Numbered from the stretch's first letter, positions 17,044 through 25,898 are shown. The stretch: 64,000 nucleotides of DNA from an uncultured Blautia sp. (GCA_934378195.1 CAKRPO010000003.1:1-64000); one strand, 5' to 3'. Translations and numbers: made by a program. Notes: a model not told the origin generated them from the letters alone.

Positions 17044-20000
17044 GTGTATCAGAAAGTAGATACGAACCTGAATTTCGTAGATCGTGAAAAACAGGTAGAA
17101 AAATTCTGGAAAGAAAATCATATTTTTGAAAAAAGTATGGAAGATCGTAAAGACGATCCTACTTATATGTTTTATGATGGACCGCCGACTGCAAACGGCA
17201 AACCGCATATCGGTCACGTACTGACACGTGTTATCAAAGATATGATTCCGAGATACCGTACTATGAAAGGGTATATGGTGCCTCGTAAAGCTGGATGGGA
17301 TACCCACGGACTTCCGGTAGAACTGGAAGTAGAGAAGAAACTTGGTCTGGATGGCAAAGAACAGATTGAAGAATACGGTATGGAGCCATTCATCCAGCAG
17401 TGTAAAGAAAGTGTCTGGAAATACAAAGGAATGTGGGAAGACTTTTCCTCAACTGTTGGTTTCTGGGCTGATATGGAGAATCCATATGTTACCTATCATG
17501 ATGATTATATTGAGTCTGAATGGTGGGCACTGAAAGAAATCTGGAACAAGAAGCTTCTGTATAAGGGATTCAAGATCGTTCCTTACTGCCCTCGTTGTGG
17601 AACTCCGCTTTCCGCACAGGAAGTATCTCAGGGATACAAGACTGTTAAAGAGCGTTCTGCAATCGTTCGTTTCAAAGTTGTCGGAGAAGATGCATACTTC
17701 CTGGCATGGACCACAACACCGTGGACACTGCCATCCAACGTTGCACTCTGCGTAAACCCGACAGAGACTTACTGCAAAGTAAAAGCAGCAGACGGCTATA
17801 CTTACTATATGGCAGAAGCGCTGCTTGACAAAGTTCTTGGCAAACTTGGTTCTGAAGAGACACCGGCATACGAAGTTCTTGAGAAATATGTTGGTAAAGA
17901 TCTGGAATACAAAGAATATGAGCCGCTCTTCGCGTGTGCAGGAGAGGCAGCTGCCAAACAGAAAAAGAAAGCACATTTTGTTACAGCAGATAACTATGTA
18001 ACTATGAGTGATGGTACCGGTATCGTTCATATTGCACCGGCATTTGGTGAAGACGACAGTCGTGTAGGCCGTGATTATGACCTTCCGTTCGTACAGTTTG
18101 TAGACGGCAAAGGTGATATGACAGCAGAAACTCCATATGCAGGCGTTTTCGTTAAGAAAGCTGATCCGCTTGTACTGCAGGATCTGGACAAAGAAGGCAA
18201 ACTTTTTGATGCTCCGAAATTTGAGCATGATTATCCGCACTGCTGGAGATGCGATACACCACTGATCTACTATGCACGTGAGTCCTGGTTCATTAAGATG
18301 ACAGCAGTTAAGGATGATCTGATCCGCAACAACAATACTATCAACTGGATTCCGGAGAGTATCGGTAAAGGCCGTTTTGGTGACTGGCTGGAAAACGTTC
18401 AGGACTGGGGCATTTCCAGAAACCGTTACTGGGGAACACCACTCAATATCTGGCAGTGTGAGTGCGGCCATATGCATTCCATTGGAAGCCGTCAGGAGCT
18501 GTTTGAGATGAGCGGTGACGAAAAAGCGAAGACAGTAGAGCTTCATCGTCCATACATCGATGAGATCACATTGAAATGCCCGGAATGTGGCGGAACCATG
18601 CACCGTGTACCAGAGGTTATTGACTGTTGGTTTGACTCAGGAGCAATGCCTTTTGCACAGCATCATTATCCATTTGAAAATAAAGAACTTTTCGAAAAAC
18701 AGTTCCCGGCAGACTTTATCTCTGAAGCTGTTGACCAGACAAGAGGATGGTTCTATTCTCTGCTTGCTGAGTCCACGATCCTGTTCAACCAGGCTCCATA
18801 TAAGAACGTTATCGTTCTTGGACATGTGCAGGATGAGAATGGACAGAAGATGAGTAAGTCCAAAGGAAATGCAGTCGATCCGTTTGATGCACTTGAGAAA
18901 TATGGTGCAGATGCGATCCGTTGGTATTTCTACATCAACAGTGCTCCGTGGCTGCCGAACCGTTTCCATGGCAAAGCTGTTCAGGAAGGACAGCGTAAAT
19001 TCATGGGTACGCTGTGGAATACTTACGCATTCTTTGTTCTTTATGCAAATATTGACAATTTCGACCCGACAAAATATACTTTAGATTATGACAATCTTCC
19101 GGTTATGGATAAGTGGCTGTTAAGCAAGCTGAATTCTGTAGTGAAGACTGTCGATGACTGCCTTGCAAACTATAAGATTCCGGAAAGTGCAAGAGCTCTT
19201 CAGGAATTTGTAGATGAGATGAGTAACTGGTATGTAAGAAGAAGCCGTGAGCGTTTCTGGGCTAAAGGTATGGAGCAGGATAAGATTAATGCTTACATGA
19301 CTCTGTACACTGCTCTGGTAACAATTTCCAAAGCAGCAGCTCCGATGATTCCGTTCATGACAGAAGAAATCTATCAGAACCTTGTAAGAAGCGTTGACAA
19401 AGACGCAATCGAGAGTATTCATCTCTGTGACTTCCCGAAAGTCGAAGAAGCATGGATCAACAAAGAGCTGGAAGACGATATGGAAGAACTTCTCAAGATC
19501 GTTGTTCTTGGACGTGCAGCAAGAAATACTGCAAATATCAAGAACCGTCAGCCAATCGGCACGATGTATGTCAAAGCCGAAAAGGAAATGGGACAGTTTT
19601 ATACAGATATCATTGCAGATGAGCTGAATGTAAAAGAAGTAAAATTTGCAAATGACGTAGAATCCTTCATTTCCTACAGCTTCAAGCCACAGCTTCGTAC
19701 AGTAGGACCGAAATACGGTAAACTTCTGAACGGTATCCGTACAGCACTCGCTGAGATCAACGGAACAGAGGCAATGAATGAGCTGAGATCCACAGGTCTT
19801 CTGACACTGGATATCAATGGAAACAAGGTAGAACTTTCTGAGGAAGACTTATTGATCGAGACCGCGCAGACAGAAGGTTATGTAACAGAAGCAGACGGTG
19901 ATATTTCTGTAGTTCTTGATACAAATCTGACACCAGAGCTGATCGAAGAAGGATTCGTCCGCGAGATTGTCAGCAAAGTACAGACAATGAGAAAAGAAGC

Positions 20001-20196
20001 TGGATTTGAAGTTATGGACAAGATCCATATTTATGCAAAGGACAATGACAAGATTCTGGAACTCATGAAGAACCACAAAGAAGAAATCATGTCTGAAGTA
20101 CTGGCAGAGGATATGACTCTGGGCACAACCGATGGCTATGTAAAAGAATGGAATATTAACAAAGAGCCAGTTGTTCTTGGTGTTGCAAAAATGTAA
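17044..20196 (+). CDS. ileS: Isoleucyl-tRNA synthetase (IleRS2-like)
   Basis: Charges tRNA-Ile in the cytosol. The 1050-residue class I synthetase has HIGH at 55-58 ('PHIGHV'), the CP1 editing domain with 'AWTTTPWTLPSN' near 220, and KMSKS at 602-606. It lacks the C-terminal CxxC zinc finger of classical bacterial IleRS1 and is about 110 residues longer, matching the eukaryote-like IleRS2 class. Internal CxxC pairs ('CPRCG', 'CWRC', 'CECG', 'CPECGG') lie in the catalytic/CP region. Start is GTG at 17044 with AGGAGG eight bases upstream. Expression is controlled by the T-box leader. IleRS2 enzymes are often poorly inhibited by mupirocin; that is family knowledge, untested here. Confidence 0.97.
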   Translation: MYQKVDTNLNFVDREKQVEKFWKENHIFEKSMEDRKDDPTYMFYDGPPTANGKPHIGHVLTRVIKDMIPRYRTMKGYMVPRKAGWDTHGLPVELEVEKKLGLDGKEQIEEYGMEPFIQQCKESVWKYKGMWEDFSSTVGFWADMENPYVTYHDDYIESEWWALKEIWNKKLLYKGFKIVPYCPRCGTPLSAQEVSQGYKTVKERSAIVRFKVVGEDAYFLAWTTTPWTLPSNVALCVNPTETYCKVKAADGYTYYMAEALLDKVLGKLGSEETPAYEVLEKYVGKDLEYKEYEPLFACAGEAAAKQKKKAHFVTADNYVTMSDGTGIVHIAPAFGEDDSRVGRDYDLPFVQFVDGKGDMTAETPYAGVFVKKADPLVLQDLDKEGKLFDAPKFEHDYPHCWRCDTPLIYYARESWFIKMTAVKDDLIRNNNTINWIPESIGKGRFGDWLENVQDWGISRNRYWGTPLNIWQCECGHMHSIGSRQELFEMSGDEKAKTVELHRPYIDEITLKCPECGGTMHRVPEVIDCWFDSGAMPFAQHHYPFENKELFEKQFPADFISEAVDQTRGWFYSLLAESTILFNQAPYKNVIVLGHVQDENGQKMSKSKGNAVDPFDALEKYGADAIRWYFYINSAPWLPNRFHGKAVQEGQRKFMGTLWNTYAFFVLYANIDNFDPTKYTLDYDNLPVMDKWLLSKLNSVVKTVDDCLANYKIPESARALQEFVDEMSNWYVRRSRERFWAKGMEQDKINAYMTLYTALVTISKAAAPMIPFMTEEIYQNLVRSVDKDAIESIHLCDFPKVEEAWINKELEDDMEELLKIVVLGRAARNTANIKNRQPIGTMYVKAEKEMGQFYTDIIADELNVKEVKFANDVESFISYSFKPQLRTVGPKYGKLLNGIRTALAEINGTEAMNELRSTGLLTLDINGNKVELSEEDLLIETAQTEGYVTEADGDISVVLDTNLTPELIEEGFVREIVSKVQTMRKEAGFEVMDKIHIYAKDNDKILELMKNHKEEIMSEVLAEDMTLGTTDGYVKEWNINKEPVVLGVAKM

Positions 20197-20202
20197 GAAG
20201 CT

Positions 20203-20227
20203 CATGCCCGGTAATTTACCGGGCATG
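20203..20227. other. Strong hairpin after ileS
   Basis: CATGCCCGGTAA pairs with TTACCGGGCATG with almost no loop, seven bases after the ileS stop. No T-tract follows, so it may stabilise the mRNA end rather than terminate. A second hairpin, GCACAGC-CATT-GCTGTGC (20256-20273), lies just ahead of the glgP ribosome site. Confidence 0.6.
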
Positions 20228-20291
20228 ATTTGCAAAAATTGGGGTAATTAAAGATGCACAGCCATTGCTGTGCGATTAAGGAGGAAACGCG

Positions 20292-22748
20292 ATGATCGAC
20301 AAGCAGTTCAAAAAAGAAGCTTTCAAAGAGAGCGTAAAGGAAAACGTTAAATTCCTTTATCGTAAAAAACTCGAAGAAGCTACACAGGAACAGATTTTTC
20401 AGGCGGTATGCTACACTGTAAAGGACGTTATCATTGATAACTGGCTGGAAACACAGAATGCATACAAAGAGCAGGATCCGAAGATTGTATACTATATGTC
20501 CATGGAATTCCTGATGGGTCGTGCACTTGGAAACAACCTGATCAACCTGACTGCATATAAGGAAGTCAAAGAAGCACTGGATGAACTGGGACTTGACCTT
20601 AATGTAATTGAGGATCAGGAACCGGATCCGGCACTTGGTAATGGTGGTCTGGGACGTCTTGCAGCATGTTTCCTGGATTCTCTTGCGACTCTGAATTACA
20701 GCGCATATGGATGTGGTATCCGTTATCGCTATGGTATGTTCAAACAGCAGATTAAGGACGGATATCAGGTAGAAGTGCCGGATAACTGGCTCAAAGACGG
20801 ATATCCATTCGAACTTCGCCGCCCGGAATATGCAAAAGAAGTTCATTTTGGCGGATATGTTGATGTGGAATATGATCCGGCAACAGGATCCAACAAATTC
20901 GTACACAAGGGATATCAGGCAGTAAAAGCTGTTCCGTTTGATATGCCGATCGTAGGATATAATAACAAGATCGTAAATACCTTAAGAATCTGGGATGCAG
21001 AGCCAATCGTAGACTTTGAGCTTGATTCCTTTGATAAAGGTGATTATAAGAAAGCAGTTGAACAGGAAAACCTTGCCCGCAATATCGTAGAAGTTCTTTA
21101 TCCGAACGACAACCATATGGCAGGTAAAGAGCTGCGTCTGAAACAGCAGTACTTCTTTGTATCAGCAAGTCTCCAGGCTGCTATTGCCAAATATAAGAAG
21201 AACCACAAAGATATCATGAAACTGCACGAAAAAGTTACTTTCCAGATGAATGATACTCATCCGACTGTAGCAGTAGCAGAACTTATGCGTATCCTTATGG
21301 ATGAAGAGGGACTTGGCTGGGATGATGCATGGTCTGTAACAACCAAATGTGTTGCTTATACCAATCATACCATCATGGCAGAAGCACTTGAGAAATGGCC
21401 GGTTGAGCTGTTCTCCAGACTTCTTCCACGTGTATATCAGATCATCGAAGAGATCAACCGTCGTTTCATTCTTGACATTCAGGCAAAATATCCTGGAAAC
21501 TATGACAAGATCAAGAAGATGGCAATTCTCTATGATGGACAGGTAAAAATGGCTCACCTTGCAATCGTTGCAGGTTACTCTGTAAATGGTGTTGCAAAAC
21601 TTCATACAGAAATCCTTAAGAAACAGGAACTGAAAGATTTCTACGAAATGATGCCGGAGAAATTCAACAACAAGACAAACGGTATCACTCAGAGACGTTT
21701 CCTGCTTCACGGAAATCAGCTTCTTGCAGACTGGGTAACAGATCATATCGGACCGGAATGGATCACGGATCTGTCTCAGATCAGCAAACTGAAAGTTTAT
21801 GTTGATGATGAAAAAGCACAGCAGGAATTCATGAATATCAAATACCAGAACAAAGTTCGTCTGGCTAAATACATCCTTGAGCACAATGGAGTAGAAGTAA
21901 ATCCACGTTCTATCTTCGACGTTCAGGTTAAGAGACTTCATGAGTACAAACGCCAGCTTCTGAACATCCTGCATGTAATCTATCTGTATGACCAGATCAA
22001 GAAACATCCGGAAATGGATTTCTATCCAAGAACATTTATCTTTGGTGCAAAAGCATCTGCAGGCTATGCACGCGCTAAAAAGATTATCAAACTGATCAAC
22101 TCTGTTGCAGATGTTGTAAACAATGATGCTTCTATTGAAGGCAAACTGAAAGTTGTATTCATTGAGAACTATCGTGTATCCAATGCTGAGATGATCTTTG
22201 CAGCAGCTGATGTTTCTGAGCAGATCTCTACTGCAAGTAAAGAGGCTTCCGGTACAGGTAACATGAAGTTTATGCTGAATGGTGCACCGACGCTGGGAAC
22301 TATGGATGGTGCGAACGTTGAGATTGTTGATGAAGTTGGTAAAGAAAATGCATTTATCTTTGGTATGAGTGCTGATGAAGTTATCAACTATGAAAACAAT
22401 GGTGGATATGATCCGAGAGTCATCTACAACACAGATGATGAAATCCGTCAGGTACTGACAGAGCTTGTTAATGGAACATTCTCTTCTGATACAGAACTGT
22501 TCCGTGACCTGTACAATTCTCTTCTGAATCAGAACGGTGGAGAGAGAGCTGACCAGTACTTCATCCTTGCTGATTTCCGTTCTTATGCAGCAGCACAGAA
22601 GAAAGTGGAAGAAGCATACAGAGATGAAAAAGGCTGGGCTCGTATGGCTATGCTGAATACAGCTTGTGCAGGTAAGTTTACATCTGACAGAACGATTCAG
22701 GAATATGTGGATGATATCTGGCATCTTGACAAGGTTTTTATTAAGTAA
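20292..22748 (+). CDS. glgP: Glycogen/starch phosphorylase
   Basis: Releases glucose-1-phosphate from the non-reducing ends of glycogen or alpha-glucans, using pyridoxal phosphate. The 818 residues are typical of GT35. The cofactor lysine is K659 in 'GTGNMKFMLNGA', and the conserved 'DTHP' and 'NGITQRR' segments are near residues 320 and 455. ATG preceded by TAAGGAGG. It lies 95 bases after ileS with hairpins between and no obvious separate sigma-A promoter, so it may partly be read from upstream. glgB lies elsewhere in the window at 45.9 kb. Confidence 0.96.
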   Translation: MIDKQFKKEAFKESVKENVKFLYRKKLEEATQEQIFQAVCYTVKDVIIDNWLETQNAYKEQDPKIVYYMSMEFLMGRALGNNLINLTAYKEVKEALDELGLDLNVIEDQEPDPALGNGGLGRLAACFLDSLATLNYSAYGCGIRYRYGMFKQQIKDGYQVEVPDNWLKDGYPFELRRPEYAKEVHFGGYVDVEYDPATGSNKFVHKGYQAVKAVPFDMPIVGYNNKIVNTLRIWDAEPIVDFELDSFDKGDYKKAVEQENLARNIVEVLYPNDNHMAGKELRLKQQYFFVSASLQAAIAKYKKNHKDIMKLHEKVTFQMNDTHPTVAVAELMRILMDEEGLGWDDAWSVTTKCVAYTNHTIMAEALEKWPVELFSRLLPRVYQIIEEINRRFILDIQAKYPGNYDKIKKMAILYDGQVKMAHLAIVAGYSVNGVAKLHTEILKKQELKDFYEMMPEKFNNKTNGITQRRFLLHGNQLLADWVTDHIGPEWITDLSQISKLKVYVDDEKAQQEFMNIKYQNKVRLAKYILEHNGVEVNPRSIFDVQVKRLHEYKRQLLNILHVIYLYDQIKKHPEMDFYPRTFIFGAKASAGYARAKKIIKLINSVADVVNNDASIEGKLKVVFIENYRVSNAEMIFAAADVSEQISTASKEASGTGNMKFMLNGAPTLGTMDGANVEIVDEVGKENAFIFGMSADEVINYENNGGYDPRVIYNTDDEIRQVLTELVNGTFSSDTELFRDLYNSLLNQNGGERADQYFILADFRSYAAAQKKVEEAYRDEKGWARMAMLNTACAGKFTSDRTIQEYVDDIWHLDKVFIK

Positions 22749-22806
22749 AAAGTTGTATGAAAAAGTAATTTCTTTTTCTAAAAATATCTTTTTAAGATTT
22801 ATGCAA

Positions 22807-22847
22807 AGGGGACGTAGCCCGTCCCCTCTGCACACCCCTGGGCTTTT
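22807..22847 (+). terminator. Probable glgP terminator
   Basis: AGGGGACG-N5-CGTCCCCT (22807-22827) is a strong hairpin. An alternative AGCCC...GGGCT pairing ends directly in TTTTT (22843-22847). Either structure could end the glgP transcript. Confidence 0.55.
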
Positions 22848-22897
22848 TCATAGAATTGGTGAATTCGTGGTTGATAGAAGGGGGAAGGCTGTCCTGT

Positions 22898-23124
22898 GTG
22901 GGGCAGGAATAATGATAAGAATTAAGAGGGAATCAGATATGATATGTCTGATTTCCTTTTTTGTATGTGAATACAGAGATTGAAAATTTAATATAAGTGA
23001 AGAATGTTTTGTGGGGTAGGAATAATGGTAAGAATTAAGAGGGAATCAGATATGGCATGTCTGGTTCTCTTTTTTGATATGTGAATACAGAGATTGAAAA
23101 TTTAATATAAGTGAAGAATGTTTT
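22898..23124 (+). repeat. Tandem duplication of a 113/114-bp unit carrying a terminator
   Basis: Unit 1 (22898-23010) and unit 2 (23011-23124) are nearly identical, with a few substitutions and one inserted base. Each contains a GGGAATCAGATAT/ATGTCTG-TTCC hairpin followed by six T residues (near 22927-22962 and 23040-23075). A third partial copy (GTGGGATTAGG) continues after unit 2 towards spmA. No open reading frame is supported in the 440 bases between glgP and spmA. Confidence 0.85.
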
Positions 23125-23189
23125 GTGGGATTAGGTGCAGGTGTGCAGGCATAGAATAGAGTGATGGCAGCGGGCTAAGGGGTAAGGGT

Positions 23190-23771
23190 ATGGCGTATCT
23201 CTGGGGTGGGATGATCGTAATTGGGATTGTGTATGGGATATTGACCGGGAATATGGATGGGGTTTCGAAAGCATTGGTTTCGTGTGCGGGGGAAGGAGTG
23301 AATCTCTGTATTTCGATGGCAGGGATTACTGCGATGTGGATGGGAATCCTGAAGATTGCGGAGAACTCGGGGCTTGTAGCAGGGCTTGCGGCTCGGATGA
23401 AGTGGATGATACGCTTTCTGTTTCCGAGTCTGGATGTGAATTCGAAAGCAGCGCAGTATATCTGTCTGAATTTTCTTTCAAATATGCTGGGATTATCGTG
23501 GGCGAGTACAAGTTCCGGGTTGTGTGCGATGGAGGAGCTTTCGGCCCGGTCTCCAGGCACGACAGCCAGTGATGAGATGTGTACGTTCCTTATCATTAAT
23601 GTCTCTTCGCTGCAGTTGATTCCGGTCAATATGATCGCTTATCGAGCGAAATATGGTAGTGTAGACCCGACTGCGATCGTCGGTCCGGCAATCCTTGCCA
23701 CCGCCGTAAGTACAGCAGTGGCAGTGATCTTCTGTAAGGTTATGCAGAGAATAAAATTACAACACACATGA
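23190..23771 (+). CDS. spmA: Spore maturation protein A
   Basis: 193-residue multi-pass membrane protein with a nucleoside-recognition (gate) domain fold. It matches SpmA in length and in segments such as 'AGEGVNLCISMAG' and 'NFLSNMLGLSWASTSSGLCAMEEL'. In Bacillus, SpmA and SpmB are needed for dehydration of the spore core. The ATG at 23190 is preceded by AAGGGG. Its usual operon partner spmB is 3.7 kb downstream, separated by a toxin-like gene, an HD hydrolase, an AraC regulator and galK. Expression through two tandem terminators upstream seems unlikely, so a local promoter (possibly sporulation-specific) is expected, but I did not identify one. Confidence 0.9.
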   Translation: MAYLWGGMIVIGIVYGILTGNMDGVSKALVSCAGEGVNLCISMAGITAMWMGILKIAENSGLVAGLAARMKWMIRFLFPSLDVNSKAAQYICLNFLSNMLGLSWASTSSGLCAMEELSARSPGTTASDEMCTFLIINVSSLQLIPVNMIAYRAKYGSVDPTAIVGPAILATAVSTAVAVIFCKVMQRIKLQHT

Positions 23772-23786
23772 CAGGATTCGACAAAA
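23769..23786 (+). repeat. 18-bp direct repeat, left copy
   Basis: TGACAGGATTCGACAAAA, overlapping the last codons of spmA, recurs exactly at 24114-24131. The two copies bracket the toxin-like gene, its terminator and the antisense promoter. Confidence 0.75.
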
Positions 23787-23823
23787 ATAAAGTACGATAT
23801 GTGCTATCCTAAAAATGTTACCG

Positions 23824-23843
23824 CTTCCCACAGGTGCGGGAAG
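23824..23843 (+). promoter_or_regulatory. Hairpin masking the toxin ribosome site
   Basis: CTTCCC-N8-GGGAAG pairs directly before and into the AAGGAGGG ribosome site of the 28-residue gene. Sequestration of the toxin ribosome site by 5' structure is typical of type I toxin mRNAs. Confidence 0.5.
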
Positions 23844-23853
23844 GAGGGAAAAT

Positions 23854-23940
23854 ATGGACAGCATTGTTAGTTTTATAATCGCCGTTATGGCTGGTGTAGT
23901 GTGTCATTGCATCAACAAATGGTTGGATGGCGATAAATAG
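23854..23940 (+). CDS. Small holin-like hydrophobic peptide, candidate type I toxin
   Basis: 28 residues: MDSIVSFIIAVMAGVVC... followed by a charged end (KWLDGDK). One transmembrane helix (about 4-20) and a short polar C-terminus match the 'putative holin-like toxin' peptides annotated in Lachnospiraceae and the general form of type I toxins. A strong AAGGAGGG lies ten bases ahead of the ATG. The message ends at a bidirectional terminator, and a consensus promoter points at it from the other strand. The locus is flanked by 18-bp direct repeats. Toxicity is inferred from form and context only. Confidence 0.75.
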   Translation: MDSIVSFIIAVMAGVVCHCINKWLDGDK

Positions 23941-23986
23941 TTGGTGACCAGCCTGTGGTATAAGCCGCCACATTAAAATGGAATAG

Positions 23987-24018
23987 AAAAACCCTCGGAT
24001 CGCCCTCCGAGGGTTTTT
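23987..24018. terminator. Shared bidirectional terminator of toxin and antisense RNA
   Basis: AAAAACCCTCGGA and TCCGAGGGTTTTT form a near-perfect stem with A and T tracts on either side, so it can end transcripts from both directions. Confidence 0.88.
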
Positions 24019-24057
24019 CGTTTCCTTTAGGTACTTGGATAGCATCATTAAGTTTCT
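23987..24057 (-). ncRNA. Predicted short antisense RNA (candidate antitoxin)
   Basis: Transcription from the minus-strand promoter at 24064-24092 would start near 24057 and stop at the shared terminator, giving about 70 nt. Its overlap with the toxin mRNA is the terminator region, the convergent arrangement seen in Fst/par-type loci. The end points are predicted, not observed. Confidence 0.5.
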
Positions 24058-24063
24058 GATGAC

Positions 24064-24092
24064 ATTATAACATATGCACATATTGCTTACAA
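24064..24092 (-). promoter_or_regulatory. Promoter of the antisense RNA
   Basis: On the minus strand TTGTAA (plus 24087-24092), exactly 17 bases, TATAAT (plus 24064-24069). No open reading frame follows on that strand before the terminator, which is why an RNA product is proposed. Confidence 0.65.
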
Positions 24093-24113
24093 TATACAAA
24101 AACAAGAATCGTT

Positions 24114-24131
24114 TGACAGGATTCGACAAAA
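24114..24131 (+). repeat. 18-bp direct repeat, right copy
   Basis: Exact second copy of TGACAGGATTCGACAAAA (first at 23769-23786); 345 bases separate the starts of the two copies. Confidence 0.75.
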
Positions 24132-24152
24132 TATGACAAAGTTTGTACCGAT

Positions 24153-24932
24153 TTAGTTATAACTGCATCCCGGTGCATTATGAATAAACTCTGCGAGGTG
24201 CGTGCGGATCATTTCCATTTTCGCCCGGGTATCGGGATTGCTGTATGGAATACGGTCAATGATCTGATTCAGGTAATCGTTTTCTTCGATGATATCGAAG
24301 CTGGCACGGAAATAAATATCACAGAAATATGCGACATAAGATACCCAGTAATCCATTCGAGTGACGCGGTCAGGGGAATAGATGCACTGATTTTTGAGCA
24401 CGGTATCATACACAACAGGAGTGATTTCCTGTGTACCGATTTCTTCTCCTGATACACCCATGAATATCAGGAGGTCATCGTGCAGTTTTACACGGCAGTT
24501 ATCGAGCTTGTCGGCGTCACGGATCAGACGTGCATGAAGGAGGGTACGGGAATCTGTGATTCCCTCAAGTTTAAAATCACTGTGCCTTGCAATGGCTGTA
24601 CGAATGATATCATCCCAGATATCTTCCGGTACAAAATGACGGATCATTTCTTCTTCAAACAGAACTTTGACCCCATAAGCAGCATGATCCATTGTTGTCG
24701 GTTCAAAGCTGTCGAAGCGTTTGAGCTGTTCAAATCGCCCGATATCGTGGAGCAGAGCAATGATACGTGCAAGTTCTGTATCTTCTTCTGAAAGATGCAT
24801 ACGGCGGCAGATTTCTTCCATATCATGTACAACACCGTAGGTATGAATGATCTTCAGACGAACCTTATCATTACTGCGGTCGTATCCATTCAGATATTTC
24901 TCAAACTGTTCCTTTGCATTATTATAATTCAT
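24153..24932 (-). CDS. HD-domain phosphohydrolase
   Basis: 259 residues with an HD metal-dependent phosphohydrolase core: H30 region, H62-D63 in 'LLHDIGRFEQ', then 'DHAAYGVKVL' and the last Asp in 'IRDADKLDNCR'. This is the small cytosolic YpgQ/YfbR-like HD type with no receiver or GYP motif. The substrate is probably a nucleotide or phosphoester but cannot be told from sequence. AAAGGAGA lies ahead of the ATG, and the gene overlaps the 3' end of the AraC regulator gene by 11 bases, so the pair is an operon. Confidence 0.8.
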   Translation of the reverse strand: MNYNNAKEQFEKYLNGYDRSNDKVRLKIIHTYGVVHDMEEICRRMHLSEEDTELARIIALLHDIGRFEQLKRFDSFEPTTMDHAAYGVKVLFEEEMIRHFVPEDIWDDIIRTAIARHSDFKLEGITDSRTLLHARLIRDADKLDNCRVKLHDDLLIFMGVSGEEIGTQEITPVVYDTVLKNQCIYSPDRVTRMDYWVSYVAYFCDIYFRASFDIIEENDYLNQIIDRIPYSNPDTRAKMEMIRTHLAEFIHNAPGCSYN

Positions 24933-25824
24933 GCTCAGTCATCTCCTTTAAATTTTTTCGATATTCCCTTGGACTACATCCCTTGATCTTGCTGAATACT
25001 TTGGAATAATAATTGGAATCAGAGAATCCGGTCTTTTCGGCTATACTGCTGATTGACTCTCGTGTGTTCAGATATTCCAGGCTTCGTTCGATCCTGTATT
25101 CCTGTAGAAAAGAAAAAAGTGTAGTATTCATATGTCTCTTAAACAGACGCGTGCACTCACTTTCACAGAGATGAATGTACTCGGAAACATCTGCCAGTGT
25201 GACCTGGTTCATATAATTCTGCTCTATGTAGGAAAGAATCTTACGGATCCGTTCGTATTCTGTAAAGTCAGATGCAGCAGATACAGGATGATGAGGAATG
25301 TGTTCCGCAAGCAGCCGCCACATGATCTGCATCTGTATGGAAATATCCAGTTCATAGAAGTCAGGCTTCTTTTTGTCGAGAGAGATGACTTCCAGCATAT
25401 GATCCCGAAAAGTCGTATGCCAGTCTTCACTATAATCAATATGGATGGCACATACAGCGAGATTCTGGATGATCGGATCGACATATTTGGTACAGATAGT
25501 ACTTTGAAAGAATCCATAGATCAACTTCGGATCAAATGTGATTGGTATATAGGAACAATCCTCTTCGTTCTCCATTTCTCCGGTATGCAGAGCATTGGAA
25601 TTGCAGAAGATGATGTCGCCTTCTTTCAGATGAAAGGAGAGATTGTTTACCCGATAATGCATGGATCCTTTTTTTACATATGTGATCTCAATCTCCGGAT
25701 GGCAGTGCCACATAAAGGAATTGGAATCATATTCTGACAGGCACTGATAACTGACCAGAAATGGAAAATGATCACTTCCATGTTTTTTTAGTTCTTTCTG
25801 AAACTGGTTTGTGATGATCTGCAT
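24922..25824 (-). CDS. AraC-family regulator with N-terminal cupin domain
   Basis: 300 residues. An N-terminal sugar-sensing cupin (about 15-130, 'WHCHPEIEITYVKKGSMHY' and 'GDIIFCNSNALHTGE') is followed by a C-terminal double helix-turn-helix (about 190-290, including 'YLNTRESISSIAEKTGFSDSN' cut here to 20). It is divergent from the galactokinase gene, so it probably controls galactose or related sugar use. The galK promoter has TATAAT but no -35, as expected for an activator target. An inverted repeat GTTCAG-N10-CTGAAC lies between the two genes. Confidence 0.85.
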   Translation of the reverse strand: MQIITNQFQKELKKHGSDHFPFLVSYQCLSEYDSNSFMWHCHPEIEITYVKKGSMHYRVNNLSFHLKEGDIIFCNSNALHTGEMENEEDCSYIPITFDPKLIYGFFQSTICTKYVDPIIQNLAVCAIHIDYSEDWHTTFRDHMLEVISLDKKKPDFYELDISIQMQIMWRLLAEHIPHHPVSAASDFTEYERIRKILSYIEQNYMNQVTLADVSEYIHLCESECTRLFKRHMNTTLFSFLQEYRIERSLEYLNTRESISSIAEKTGFSDSNYYSKVFSKIKGCSPREYRKNLKEMTEHEL

Positions 25825-25876
25825 ATTGAAACTCCCTTCTGATTGCAGAAATCGCAGGCGTGATAAAATGTACTGT

Positions 25877-25898
25877 GTTCAGAAAATACAGACTGAAC
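25877..25898. promoter_or_regulatory. Inverted repeat between araC-type gene and galK
   Basis: GTTCAG (25877-25882) and CTGAAC (25893-25898), centred about 64 bases upstream of the regulator start codon. It is a candidate autoregulatory or shared operator. The galK side has a lone TATAAT at 26006-26011 with no -35 match. Nothing else is evident in this 280-base gap. Confidence 0.4.

Noticed and set aside
17449..18603. 384-codon antisense frame over ileS
   Set aside because: It has no start context or family resemblance, and the sense gene is unambiguous.
21162..22835. 557-codon open frame antisense to glgP
   Set aside because: Composition is rich in Cys, Phe, Ile and His as expected from reverse-complemented coding DNA. 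It has no recognisable domain or ribosome site and lies wholly over a certain gene.
22898..23124. Possible CRISPR or IS end for the 113-bp units
   Set aside because: Units are directly adjacent without spacers, with no inverted ends and no transposase.
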